58,694 nucleotides of DNA from Phycisphaerae bacterium (GTDB lineage Bacteria > Planctomycetota > Phycisphaerae > Tepidisphaerales > Tepidisphaeraceae), in assembly GCA_025924315.1 (NCBI GenBank), contig JAICIO010000029.1, positions 1 to 58,694 on the forward strand, read 5' to 3'. The notes under the pieces were generated by a model. That model was given only the letters and a program-made list of their open reading frames with translations. It searched no databases and was not told the origin of the DNA. Of this stretch, positions 10,690 to 20,600 are shown piece by piece. Position 1 is the stretch's first letter. Each line of letters opens with the position of its first letter. The position numbers and the translations under genes are program-made.

Positions 10690-13600
10690 GTGCCTTCGCT
10701 TCATCGACCGGGTCGGGTTCAGAACGAACAATTTCAGATCGAAACGCTCGAGTCGCGGCGGTTGCTGGCGGCGACGTTGCTGAAGGATATCAATGCGCTC
10801 CCGTCGCGCGATCAGGGCCCGCAGTTCGACATCACGATCGGTTCGACCACGTATTACACACAGCTCGATTCGACGCACGGGTATGAGTTGTGGAAAACGG
10901 ACGGCACGACCGCGGGAACGTCGCTGCTGAAGGACATCCAACCCGGCCGCGGCGGATCGATCCCTGGAAATTTCGCGAACGTGAACGGCACGCTGTATTT
11001 CTCGGCCGACGACGGCGTGCATGGTTACGAGCTTTGGAAGAGCGACGGCACGACCGCGGGCACCGTGCTCGTGAAGGACATTCAGCCCGGAACCGTCGGC
11101 GCGAGTCCCACGTCCATCACCGGCGCGGGATCGACCGCGTTTTTCTTCGCAGACGACGGCGTGAACGGTCGCGAGCTGTGGAAGAGCGACGGCACAGCCG
11201 CGGGCACGGTGCTGGTGAAGGATCTGCGCACCGGGTCGAGCGGCCAGGCGAGCATCCCGTCGATGGCGGCGCTTTCGAGCAGCGTCGTGCTGTTCGCGGG
11301 GACCGACGGAACAACCATAGGCCTCTATCGCAGCGATGGCACCGCGGCCGGCACGACACTCGTGAAGGCGAACAGCAGCACGCTTTCCGGAAGCTTTGTG
11401 GGAAGCCCGACGCAGCTCACAAAGGCCGGCCTTTGGGACTACTTCTCCGACGCGATCGGATATTTGTATCAGAGCGACGGGACCGCCGCCGGCACCGTGC
11501 TGATGCAGAACACCAATTCGTCGATCACCGGCATGCTCAACGTGTCGGGTGCGCTGTACTTCACTCGATCGACCGGACTGTTCACCGTCGGAACCACCGG
11601 CACGGGCGTGACGCAAATTCTCGTTTCCGGTTCGACGATCTCGAACCCGGGAAGTCTCGCCGCCGCGGGAACGAGCGTTTATCTCGCGGGCACCGTGACC
11701 TCGAGCGGGATCAGCGGCGTGCTGCGCCACGACGACGGCAGCAACTTCGCCACGTCGATTACCGGATCGACAAACATCACCGCGAAGAACGTCGTTTACG
11801 TGAATGGGACGATCTTCTTCACTGGGACCGATTCGACCGGATTCGGTTTGTGGAAAAGTCTCGGCAACGTCGCGAACACTTCGAAGATTTACAACTTCGT
11901 TCCCGACGGCACGGTGAATGGGCCGACGCTCGCGACGGCGACGGGAAATTTCTACGTCTTTGCCAACGACGCAACCGCGACCGGTCTGGAAATGTGGAAG
12001 AGCGACGGCAGCCTCAGCGGCACCAGCATCCTCGCCGACACCTCTCCGGCGACGCAATCCGCATCGCCCTTCGGATTGAACCTCGATCCGGCCGGCGGAT
12101 TCTTCAATGCTTTTGACGGCGTGCATGGCACCGAGTTGTGGCACACCGACGGCACATCGGCCGGCACCGCGCTCGTCAAGGACATTAACCCCGGCAGCAC
12201 TTCGTCCGCGCCAGGCTTATTCACGACCTTCAAAGGCCGCACGTACTTCTCCGCATCGGACGGTTCGAGCGGTGCCGAGCTCTGGGTGACCGATGGCACC
12301 AGCACCGGAACCGTTCGCGTGGCGGACATTCAATCCGGCTCGGGGAATTCCAACCCGAGCGGATTCTTCGTCTGGGGAGACTGGCTCTATTTTTCCGCGA
12401 CAACCGCCACGCTCGGCACGGAACTGTATCGCGTGAACGATGCGGGCACGGTGCAGCTCGTCGCGGATATTTTCAGCGGCTCGTCTTCATCTTCTCCAGT
12501 GATGCTTGGCGTGGTCAATGGAAAACTGTTGCTCAGCGCCACCACGTCATCCGGAACGGAACTGTGGCAAACGGACGGAACGTCAGCGGGCACTTCGCTC
12601 GTGCTCGACATCGCCGCTGGCGCATCCAGTTCGTCGCCGGGAAATGCGCTGGTTGTGAACAACGTGCTCTACTTCGCGGCGACCACCACCGCCGCGGGAC
12701 GCGAGCTCTGGCGCTCGGATGGAACGGCCGCGGGCACCGTGCTCGTAAAAGACATCAACGCGGGATCGTCATCGAGCTCGCCCGCGAACCTCGTTCAAAT
12801 TTCTGGCACGCTCTATTTCTCCGCGACGACCAGCGCGAATGGAACGGAACTGTGGAAGAGCGACGGCACGTCGGCCGGCACCTCGATGGTCGCCGACATC
12901 AATCCTGGCACGACCTCATCGTCGCCGTCACGCATTCAGGTTTTGAACGACAAGCTGATCTTCACCGCAAATGACGGCGTGAACGGCTCCGAGCCGTGGG
13001 TGAGTAATGGGACCGCGCCAACGACCGCGATGATCCAGAACATCAATCCGTTTGGCGATTCGACTGTGCCGGCGAATTTCTTCAGCCTGGGCGGTCGGGT
13101 TTTCTTCATCGCCAACGATTCCGTGCACGGTGCCGAACTCTGGGTAACGGACGGCACCTCCGGGGGAACATCGATGGTCTACGATTTCAACGGCGGATGG
13201 CCTTCGGGCGGAGTCGGTTTCCCGGCTATGGTGAATGGCCGAATGATCTTTCCCGCTGCATCGTTCGAGGCCGGGACGGAATTGTGGGTCGTCGATGACA
13301 TCTACGCGCCGTCGACCTGGAGCTCGACCTTCGATCTGCAGAAGACCGGCGCGATGCAGTATCGCTTCAGCGAAGACGTTTCCGCGACGCTTTCGATCGA
13401 TCAATTCACCGTGCAGAACCTGGGCACCGGGCATACCTATCTGCCCGACGAGCTTTCGTTCAGCTACGACACCACAACGAACATCGCAACGATCGCGCCC
13501 GCGAGCGGACGGTGGGACAACGGCAATTATCACGTCGATTTCGATTCCACCGGCACGACCGACGGCGTCGGGAACGCGCTGACGAATGCGCCCGGGATGG

Positions 13601-13914
13601 ATTTCAGCTTCCTGGCCGCGGATGGCAATGGGAACGGCACCGTGGAGATTACTGACTTCAACATCCTCGCCGCGAACTTTGGGAAATCGGCGCAGACGTT
13701 TTCGCAGGGGAATTACGACTACAGCGCGGATGGGGTCGTGAGCATCACGGACTTCAACATTCTCGCGGCGAATTTCGGGAAGCATTTGGATCCGCCGGCT
13801 TCGCCGCAGTCGATTGCGGCGACGTCTTCGTTTTCAATCGGGATGTCCCCGATCCCCTCGACTGCACTGGCGGCGAAGGACGATTCGCGGATGGTGGACT
13901 GGGTAATGGTGTGA
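10690..13914 (+). CDS. LEPR-XLL / ELWxxDGT repeat protein (long) with dockerin-like C-terminus
   Basis: GTG 10690 is chosen as start because AAGGGG lies seven bases upstream; a TTG at 10642 is in frame but lacks such a site. The resulting protein has 1074 residues. Residues 17-26 are IETLESRRLL, the LEPR-XLL tag, followed at once by the first repeat. About 15 ELWxxDGTxAGTxLVKDI units follow (YELWKTDGTTAGTSLLKDI is typical), enough for two propellers. An Ig-like domain leads into dockerin-like loops at about 974-1033 (VEITDFNILAANFGK, VSITDFNILAANFGK). The tail ends SRMVDWVMV. It starts 87 bases after the previous ELWxxDGT gene, and a short palindrome at 10605-10619 sits in the gap. The two genes share repeat type and C-terminal module and are probably tandem paralogues. 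Confidence 0.93.
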   Translation: MPSLHRPGRVQNEQFQIETLESRRLLAATLLKDINALPSRDQGPQFDITIGSTTYYTQLDSTHGYELWKTDGTTAGTSLLKDIQPGRGGSIPGNFANVNGTLYFSADDGVHGYELWKSDGTTAGTVLVKDIQPGTVGASPTSITGAGSTAFFFADDGVNGRELWKSDGTAAGTVLVKDLRTGSSGQASIPSMAALSSSVVLFAGTDGTTIGLYRSDGTAAGTTLVKANSSTLSGSFVGSPTQLTKAGLWDYFSDAIGYLYQSDGTAAGTVLMQNTNSSITGMLNVSGALYFTRSTGLFTVGTTGTGVTQILVSGSTISNPGSLAAAGTSVYLAGTVTSSGISGVLRHDDGSNFATSITGSTNITAKNVVYVNGTIFFTGTDSTGFGLWKSLGNVANTSKIYNFVPDGTVNGPTLATATGNFYVFANDATATGLEMWKSDGSLSGTSILADTSPATQSASPFGLNLDPAGGFFNAFDGVHGTELWHTDGTSAGTALVKDINPGSTSSAPGLFTTFKGRTYFSASDGSSGAELWVTDGTSTGTVRVADIQSGSGNSNPSGFFVWGDWLYFSATTATLGTELYRVNDAGTVQLVADIFSGSSSSSPVMLGVVNGKLLLSATTSSGTELWQTDGTSAGTSLVLDIAAGASSSSPGNALVVNNVLYFAATTTAAGRELWRSDGTAAGTVLVKDINAGSSSSSPANLVQISGTLYFSATTSANGTELWKSDGTSAGTSMVADINPGTTSSSPSRIQVLNDKLIFTANDGVNGSEPWVSNGTAPTTAMIQNINPFGDSTVPANFFSLGGRVFFIANDSVHGAELWVTDGTSGGTSMVYDFNGGWPSGGVGFPAMVNGRMIFPAASFEAGTELWVVDDIYAPSTWSSTFDLQKTGAMQYRFSEDVSATLSIDQFTVQNLGTGHTYLPDELSFSYDTTTNIATIAPASGRWDNGNYHVDFDSTGTTDGVGNALTNAPGMDFSFLAADGNGNGTVEITDFNILAANFGKSAQTFSQGNYDYSADGVVSITDFNILAANFGKHLDPPASPQSIAATSSFSIGMSPIPSTALAAKDDSRMVDWVMV

Positions 13915-13962
13915 GCCGCGGCGTTGGGCATATCGGAATCTTGTCCGAGAGGGTCGTCTACA

Positions 13963-14000
13963 CGACAGCCGCATTTGTTCACCGCTTGTCGGGCCTTTTC
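13963..14000 (+). terminator. weak terminator candidate after 10690-13914
   Basis: CGACAGC and GCTTGTCG can pair with one bulged base around a 14-base loop, followed by GGCCTTTTCTGTT. The stem is short and the T-run is interrupted, so this is tentative. Confidence 0.3.
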
Positions 14001-14128
14001 TGTTGCGATGGCCTATCGCAGTTCATAGCATTTTGGCCGATCAGTCTGCACTTTCTCACGCAGGCATCGGTCGATGTGCAGCGGGGAATGCGCCTGACTT
14101 ACCACACTTCTCGTGTACCGGAGGAATC

Positions 14129-17100
14129 ATGCTGTTCGGCGGACGCCGCGGAGTTTTCACGCGCCGGGATTCTCGAATTTCTCAGTCGCATCGTGCGCAT
14201 GATTCGATCGAGCGCGCCGTTTTCGGCGTGATCGAACAACTCGAGCCGCGGCGGTTACTGACGGTCGCGGGGACTCTGGACACATCGTTTGGCGCGAGCG
14301 GGACGGCCGAGATTAATCTCGGCTTCGTCACGCTCTCGCCGAGCGATGTCGCGGTGCAATCCGATGGCAAGGTGATCGTTGCGGGCACCGCCACGCTCGG
14401 GACGCAAACGCAGATGGCCGTCGCACGCTTCAATGTCGACGGCACGCCGGACAAAAGCTTCGGTGGCAACCAGACCGGCGTGGCATTTGTCGGCGCGAAG
14501 CGCGCGAGCGCGGTTGCGATGGAACCGGACGGCTCGATCATCGTCGTTGGCACGCGCGAAAGCCTTTCCTCCCCGTTTGAGGAGGGCATTGCGGGGCTGC
14601 GCCTGGACACCACAGGTAAAGTCACCGGCGCATTCGGGTTTGATTTCAACGAAATCAACGGCCAAGGGTCGCCGTCGCGTCCGACCGACGTCGTTATCCA
14701 GAATGATGGAAAGATCGTCGTCGTCGGCAGCGTGGACACGGTCGAAAACGACGGCACTTTGTCCAGCGAGAACTTTGAGATCCTCCGATTCGCGGACGAC
14801 CAGAGCATGCAGTTGGACGATACGTTCGACTCCGACGGAATCATGACGGTGGATTTCGGGAAGTTCGACTTCGCGACGGCGGCCACGATCGACTACACCG
14901 GCACGCCCGCGACCAATCCGCATTACGGTTCGATCGTTGTCGTGGGAGAATCGACCCCCGGATTCACGCCATCCGATCCGACCGAGATCGCGATCGCGCG
15001 AATCAAGCCCGGCGGGGGTTTGGATTCCACCTTCGACGGCGATGGTAAACTCGTCATGCCCTATCGCACCGGCTACCAGTTTTCGGACGCGTCAGCCGTC
15101 GTGGTGCAATCGACCGGCAACTACGTCGTTGCCGCCACAGTCAGCCCGAGTTCGGACAACTCCAACACCGGACTCATTCGATTCTTCGCTGACGGCAGCA
15201 TCGATACGAGTTTCGGGGGTGGTGGCGACGGCAGGGCCGAATTCGACTTCAGCAAAAGCTTCGAGGGGGCCACCGACATGATCCTCGGCCAGACCGGAAA
15301 GCTGCTGGTCTGCGAGCCCTCGAAAGTGCTTTGCCTCGACACGGATGGAAATCTGGATCCCTTGTTCGGTGGAGGCGACGGAATCGCAACCTCGCCGATC
15401 GGATTGAACAGCTCGATGGCGCTCGCGCCGAACGGGCGTTTCGTCATCGCGGGAAATTTCGACTTCACGGTTGCGCGGTTTTTCGACCGAGCGCCCACCA
15501 TCGCGCTGGCGCCGCTCGATCCGAGCGCGAGCGAATCGGGCCCGGATCAAGCTTCGTTCTTCGTCACGCGAACCGAGCGACTGCCCTATCCGACGACCGT
15601 TTATTTCAACGTCACGGGCACGGCGACGGCGTTCCCGAGTTTCCCGACCGACCAAGTCGATTACTCCGTCAGCGGACTGAACGATTTCCATCAGTTTCAA
15701 ACGCCGTACGTCACCATCCCCGCGGGCGAAACGTTCGCGATTGTTTCGCTCACGCCGTTCGATGATTCCAAAATCGAGCCGACGGAATCTGCAACGTTCA
15801 GCATCATTCCGCAGGATCCGGGGCAGATCGATCTCATCGATCCGACAAGCGAAACACTGACGATCGCCGATAACGATCACCAGATCAGCGGAACCGTGTT
15901 CGACGACACCAACGGCGACGGCGCGTTCGAGCTCGGCGAATCAGGCATCGGTGGCCGCGGCGTGTATCTCGATACGAACAACAACGGCGTGCTCGACAGC
16001 GGCGAAACCGAGACGTTCACCAATAGCGACGGCGGATATGCTTTCGGCAATCTCGCCGCCGGCACCTATCACCTTCGCGAGGTGATGCCGAGTGGCGTGC
16101 GCCGCACGTCGCCTTCGCCCGACAGCTCGTACACCGTCACGCTCGCGCCGGGCGACGTGGTGGACAACCTGAACTTCGGCAACACAACATCCGTCGGTGT
16201 GACAGGGAATGTTTTCATCGACAACGACGGCGACGGCTTCAAAGACGCCAGCGACATCGGCTACAACAGCGCGATCGTCTACGACGATGCCAACAACAAC
16301 CAGGCGCTCGATCCGGGCGAGCCGTTCGCGGCAAGTAATGCCAGCGGGAACTATTCGCTCAACCTCGCGCCGGGCGTCACGCACCACATCCGGATTTCGC
16401 TGCCGCCGAACTATCGGCAGACGCTTCCGCTGAATAATGCCTCGTACGACCTCACGCTCGGATCAGGCCAAACCGCCAGCGGAAAGGATTTCGGCATCCG
16501 CCTGAACACGATCGCCGCGACGGACACGAGCATCGTCGGTTCCGTCTTCAACGATCTCGACGGCGACAAAACGCGCGATCTTTCCGATCCGATCGAGCCG
16601 AACCTTTCCGGCTGGACGGTCTATCTCGACCTGAACAAGAACGGCAAGATGGACAGCACCGATCCGCGGCAGGTGACCGATAGCGACGGCAATTACGCGT
16701 TCACGGGCCTCACGCCGGGCGTGTCGTATCGCGTGCGCGAGATCGTGCAGAGCGGATGGAAGCAGACGACGGCGAATCCGGCGGACATCGTCCTCGCGGA
16801 CCATGAAGTCCGCACCGTGACCTTCGGCGATCGTTTTGCCGCGCCCATCCTCGCGGGCGGATATCTCGTCGTGCAGGGCACGTCGGCGAATGACAACATC
16901 AAGCTCGACCAGCCGAAGGCCGGAAAAATCAAGGTCACAGTCAACAACGCGAATCTTGGCACCTTCAACGTTTCGAACGGCGTGATCGTGTTCGGCTACG
17001 ACGGCAGCGACAAGATCACCGCGACGGCAGCCGTCACGAAGACGGTGATCGTCCTCGCCGGCGCCGGCAACGACAGCATCGCAGGCGGAAGCGGCGCGGA

Positions 17101-17500
17101 TATTCTCGTCGGCGGATCGGGCAACGATTCGATCGCGGGCAACAAAGGCCGCGATCTCCTGATCGGCGGCGCCGGCGCCGATTCACTCGATGGCGGCGCC
17201 GATGATGACCTGCTGATCGCCGGCAGCACACCGCTAGACGACAATCTCGTGGGCCTAAGCGCGATCCTCGCCGAGTGGACCAGCAGTCACACGTACGCCG
17301 ACCGCACGAGCAACATCCAAACCGGCAGCGGCGCGACGAACGGCTTCTTCTTCGACACGACAACAGCAATCGACGACGCCGCGAACGACCATCTCACCGG
17401 CGGCAGCGGCCAGGACTTCTTCTACCGCAACACCGACGCGGGGGTGCTCGATACGACGACGGACAAAGCGAGCAATGAACTGGCGGTGGAGATTGAGTGA
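14129..17500 (+). CDS. LEPR-XLL giant protein: delta-60, Calx-beta, SdrD-B, RTX
   Basis: 1123 residues from ATG 14129, which has GGAGG four bases upstream; a TTG at 14003 would add 42 residues without support. The tag VIEQLEPRRLL is at residues 34-44. Domains in order: delta-60 repeats (about 48-470, starting GTLDTSFGASG), a Calx-beta domain (about 475-600, with the VDYSV and ADNDHQISG edges), three SdrD-B-like domains (each with NGDGxFELGE- or DLDGD-type loops and a LREVMPSG- or VREIVQSG-type end), then RTX nonapeptide repeats (GAGNDSIAGGSGADILVGG onward, about 985-1035) that would bind calcium. There is no dockerin. Its architecture is the same as that of 26928-30323 on the other strand. 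Probably a calcium-stabilised surface protein. Confidence 0.93.
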   Translation: MLFGGRRGVFTRRDSRISQSHRAHDSIERAVFGVIEQLEPRRLLTVAGTLDTSFGASGTAEINLGFVTLSPSDVAVQSDGKVIVAGTATLGTQTQMAVARFNVDGTPDKSFGGNQTGVAFVGAKRASAVAMEPDGSIIVVGTRESLSSPFEEGIAGLRLDTTGKVTGAFGFDFNEINGQGSPSRPTDVVIQNDGKIVVVGSVDTVENDGTLSSENFEILRFADDQSMQLDDTFDSDGIMTVDFGKFDFATAATIDYTGTPATNPHYGSIVVVGESTPGFTPSDPTEIAIARIKPGGGLDSTFDGDGKLVMPYRTGYQFSDASAVVVQSTGNYVVAATVSPSSDNSNTGLIRFFADGSIDTSFGGGGDGRAEFDFSKSFEGATDMILGQTGKLLVCEPSKVLCLDTDGNLDPLFGGGDGIATSPIGLNSSMALAPNGRFVIAGNFDFTVARFFDRAPTIALAPLDPSASESGPDQASFFVTRTERLPYPTTVYFNVTGTATAFPSFPTDQVDYSVSGLNDFHQFQTPYVTIPAGETFAIVSLTPFDDSKIEPTESATFSIIPQDPGQIDLIDPTSETLTIADNDHQISGTVFDDTNGDGAFELGESGIGGRGVYLDTNNNGVLDSGETETFTNSDGGYAFGNLAAGTYHLREVMPSGVRRTSPSPDSSYTVTLAPGDVVDNLNFGNTTSVGVTGNVFIDNDGDGFKDASDIGYNSAIVYDDANNNQALDPGEPFAASNASGNYSLNLAPGVTHHIRISLPPNYRQTLPLNNASYDLTLGSGQTASGKDFGIRLNTIAATDTSIVGSVFNDLDGDKTRDLSDPIEPNLSGWTVYLDLNKNGKMDSTDPRQVTDSDGNYAFTGLTPGVSYRVREIVQSGWKQTTANPADIVLADHEVRTVTFGDRFAAPILAGGYLVVQGTSANDNIKLDQPKAGKIKVTVNNANLGTFNVSNGVIVFGYDGSDKITATAAVTKTVIVLAGAGNDSIAGGSGADILVGGSGNDSIAGNKGRDLLIGGAGADSLDGGADDDLLIAGSTPLDDNLVGLSAILAEWTSSHTYADRTSNIQTGSGATNGFFFDTTTAIDDAANDHLTGGSGQDFFYRNTDAGVLDTTTDKASNELAVEIE

Positions 17501-17541
17501 CGAGCAGCGGCATTGCGTTGTAACGCAACAATTGTTCGATT

Positions 17542-17580
17542 ATCCGCGCAGTCATCCGGCCGCGCGGATGTTCTATTTTT
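17542..17580 (+). terminator. probable terminator of the 14129-17500 gene
   Basis: An eight-base-pair GC-rich stem (ATCCGCGC / GCGCGGAT, 12-base loop) is followed by GTTCTATTTTT. It stands 41 bases after the stop. A second palindrome, TTGCGTT-GT-AACGCAA, lies just before it at 17513-17528. Confidence 0.55.
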
Positions 17581-17656
17581 GCGTTGCTCTCGCCACATGC
17601 AGTTTTTAAGATACTTCCGCGGCGGGGCTGCCAGCACATCAAACAGAGCGGGGAGC

Positions 17657-20600
17657 ATGAGTACTTTTCGATCCATGGCGATGACGGCCATATCCAAGTC
17701 TCGAGTGAGCTCTCTGGTTTCAATTCCATATGCAGTTGAGCCCCTCGAGCCGCGCCTATTTCTTAGCGCGTCAGCGCCCGTGGGTGCGTATGCAGTTCCG
17801 CTGTACACGATGGACCTACTCGGTGGTTCTCTTGCTGGAACCTCAACACCGGGCGGAATAACCCCCTCGAAACTCCGTCACGCTTACGGCATCGACGGGA
17901 TCTCCTTCAGTGGCATTGTGGGCGATGGTGCCGGCCAAACGATTGCAATCATCGTCGCTTATCACGATCCGAATATCGTCTCCGATCTGCACCAGTTTGA
18001 TCAGACATTCGGGTTGGCGGACCCAATCCTGAGCGTCGTGAACCAGGACGGCGGCACTTCGCTGCCAGACGTCGACCCAGTAGGACCCGCCGGTCATAAC
18101 TGGGAAGTCGAGGAAGCGCTCGACGTTGAGGCCGTTCATGCCGTCGCCCCAGCGGCGAAGATTCTCGTCGTTGAGTGCGATGACTCCTTCTTCGACAGCC
18201 TCATTCAGCATGGCGTGAATTGGGCGCGGTCGCAACCGGATGTATCAGTCATCTCGATGAGCTTTGGCTCGCTGGATAATGAGTTTGGCGCCGAAACATC
18301 ATTGGACCCGTATTTGACAACACCACAGGGTCATCCCGGCATCACGTTTGTTTCCGGTACCGGAGATACAGGCGCCAACAGCAAACCAGGCGGATGGCCA
18401 GCCTATTCGCCCACTGTCGTTGCGGCTGGTGGAACAACCCTGGTGACCGACTCGTCGAACAATTACCAGGTCGAGAGCGGTTGGAGCGGCAGCGGCGGCG
18501 GAGTCAGTCAGTACGAGGCACAACCGCCATACCAACAGGGATTCGTTACACAAAGCACGACGCAACGGACTAATCCGGATGTCGCTTGGATCGCCGGGAG
18601 CGGCATTGCAGTCTACGACTCGTACAACAACGGAAACGATGCTCCTTGGTCGGTGATCGGCGGTACCAGTCTCGCTACACCGCTTTGGGGCGCGCTGTTC
18701 GCCATCGCAGACCAGGGCCGCGCACTCGCAGGCGCCGGCCCGCTGGACAGCTCAGACCTTGGTCCGGGTGGAACGCTTCCGCTTCTTTACTCATTGCCCG
18801 ATTCCAGCTTTCACGACATCACGTTGGGCAACAACGGCTATCCCGCCGGTCCGGGTTACGATCTCGTCACGGGCCGCGGAACTCCGATCGCAAACCTTTT
18901 GGTTCCGAAACTGCGCAGTGGATTCTACGTCACCAGCACAACGCCCGTGGGGACGCAAACGACGCCGGTCACTTCCGTCACCTTCGACTTCAACGTCCCC
19001 GCCGATCCATCATCGTTCTCTCTGCCGAACTCCGTCGACCGCTTCACCGGTCCCGGCGGGATTGATCTTCGCTCTTCGTTGAACGGCTTCAGCTTCTCCA
19101 ACGGCAATAAGCGATTGACGATCACCTTCGCGGCGCAGTCGACCAAAGGCTCGTACGAGATGGTGATCGGCCCGAACATCCTCGCGGCCGGGTCGGGCGC
19201 CGCGATGGATCAGAATGGCAACGGCATTGCCGGCGAGGCGGGCGACACCGCCTTTGCCAGTTTTGATTTGGATCCGAGCCCGATCCCCACCGCGCCCGTC
19301 CTCTCGGCCGCCAGCGATTCAGGCATCCCGAATCACGACCGCATCACGAACTTCAACAACGCAACCGCCGCAACGGCGTTGCAGTTCACCGTCGGCAGCA
19401 CCGTGGCGGGCGCGACCGTGACTCTCTACGCGGACGGGACGGCGATCGGCAGCGCGACGGCGAGCGGGTCGACCACAACGGTCAACAGCAATGGCACGCT
19501 CATGCTGACCGATGGCACGCACTCCTTCACGGTGCGACAACTGGTCTCCGGCTATCCGCAGACGATCGACTCGCCAGCGACTGTTGTGACCATCGACACG
19601 CTCGCGCCGAGTGCGCCGGCTGCCCCGAACCTGCGATCATCCAGCGACAGCGGCGCCAGCGACAGCGACAACATCACCAACAACGGCAACCCCACATTCG
19701 ACGTGACGGCAACGGAGGCGGGCAGCGTTCGCCTGACATACGGCGGCGTATCCACGCCTTATCAGAATGTCCCGAGCGCCGGGAATTACGGAATCACCCT
19801 CGCACCTTCGACCGGCGACTTTCTCCCGCTGACCTCGTACGGCACAAACCAATACCCCTACTTCGTTACAACCGGCGACTTCAACGGCGACGGCAAGCCG
19901 GATGTCGTCGCAACGAACGTCGTCGTTTTTGCGCTCACGATCTTGCTGAATGATGGCAATGGCGCGTTCACCTCTGCGGGTAGTTTCTCGACGGCAGGAA
20001 ATCCCACGGGAATTTCGTCCGCCGACTTCAATCACGATGGCAAGATCGACCTGGCATGTTGCGACAACGGCAACGTCGTCGAAGTCTTTCTGGGCCATGG
20101 CGACGGCACGTTCGCCGCGGGTTCACAACTCTCGTCTGGTGCCCCTAGTGCCGGGTTTCTTCGCACGCCCGATATCAACGGCGACGGCAACGCCGACATC
20201 CTCCTTAGCACATTGGGTGGCCGCGGCGTCCAAGTCTTTTTGGGCAACGGCGACGGCACCTTCGGTTCAGCCATCACAACCTCGACTGGTGGCGCACGTG
20301 CCTTTGATGTCGCCGTTGCGGATCTCAATGGCGACGGCAAGCTGGACGCCGTTACGACGACTGATTCAGACGCGCTGATCCTGCTTGGGCACGGCGATGG
20401 GACATTCGATATTGCCGGCTCGGTCACCGATGGCATTGAAGTGCTTGGCTTGGCGCTCGGCGACTTTAACAATGATGGCAAAACCGATATCACGATCAGC
20501 GATCGTTCGAACAACACGTATGCGGTCTTCGCCGGCAACGGCAATGGCACGTTTCAAGCGCCGGTCGTTTCGCCGTCGAGCTCCCCGCCCTACCAATTCA

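Noticed and set aside
10603-12144. A 513-codon minus-strand frame opposite an ELWxxDGT gene
   Set aside because: It repeats imperfectly only because the sense strand does; there is no start signal and no known domain.
10690-13914. Repeated ELWxxDGT coding units as a possible CRISPR array
   Set aside because: The repeats are in frame inside an open gene, vary at third positions and have no unique spacers.
14129-14270. Twin-arginine (Tat) signal in LEPRRLL
   Set aside because: Several members have no RR (LEARVLL, LECRVLL, LEHRTLL) and no hydrophobic core follows.
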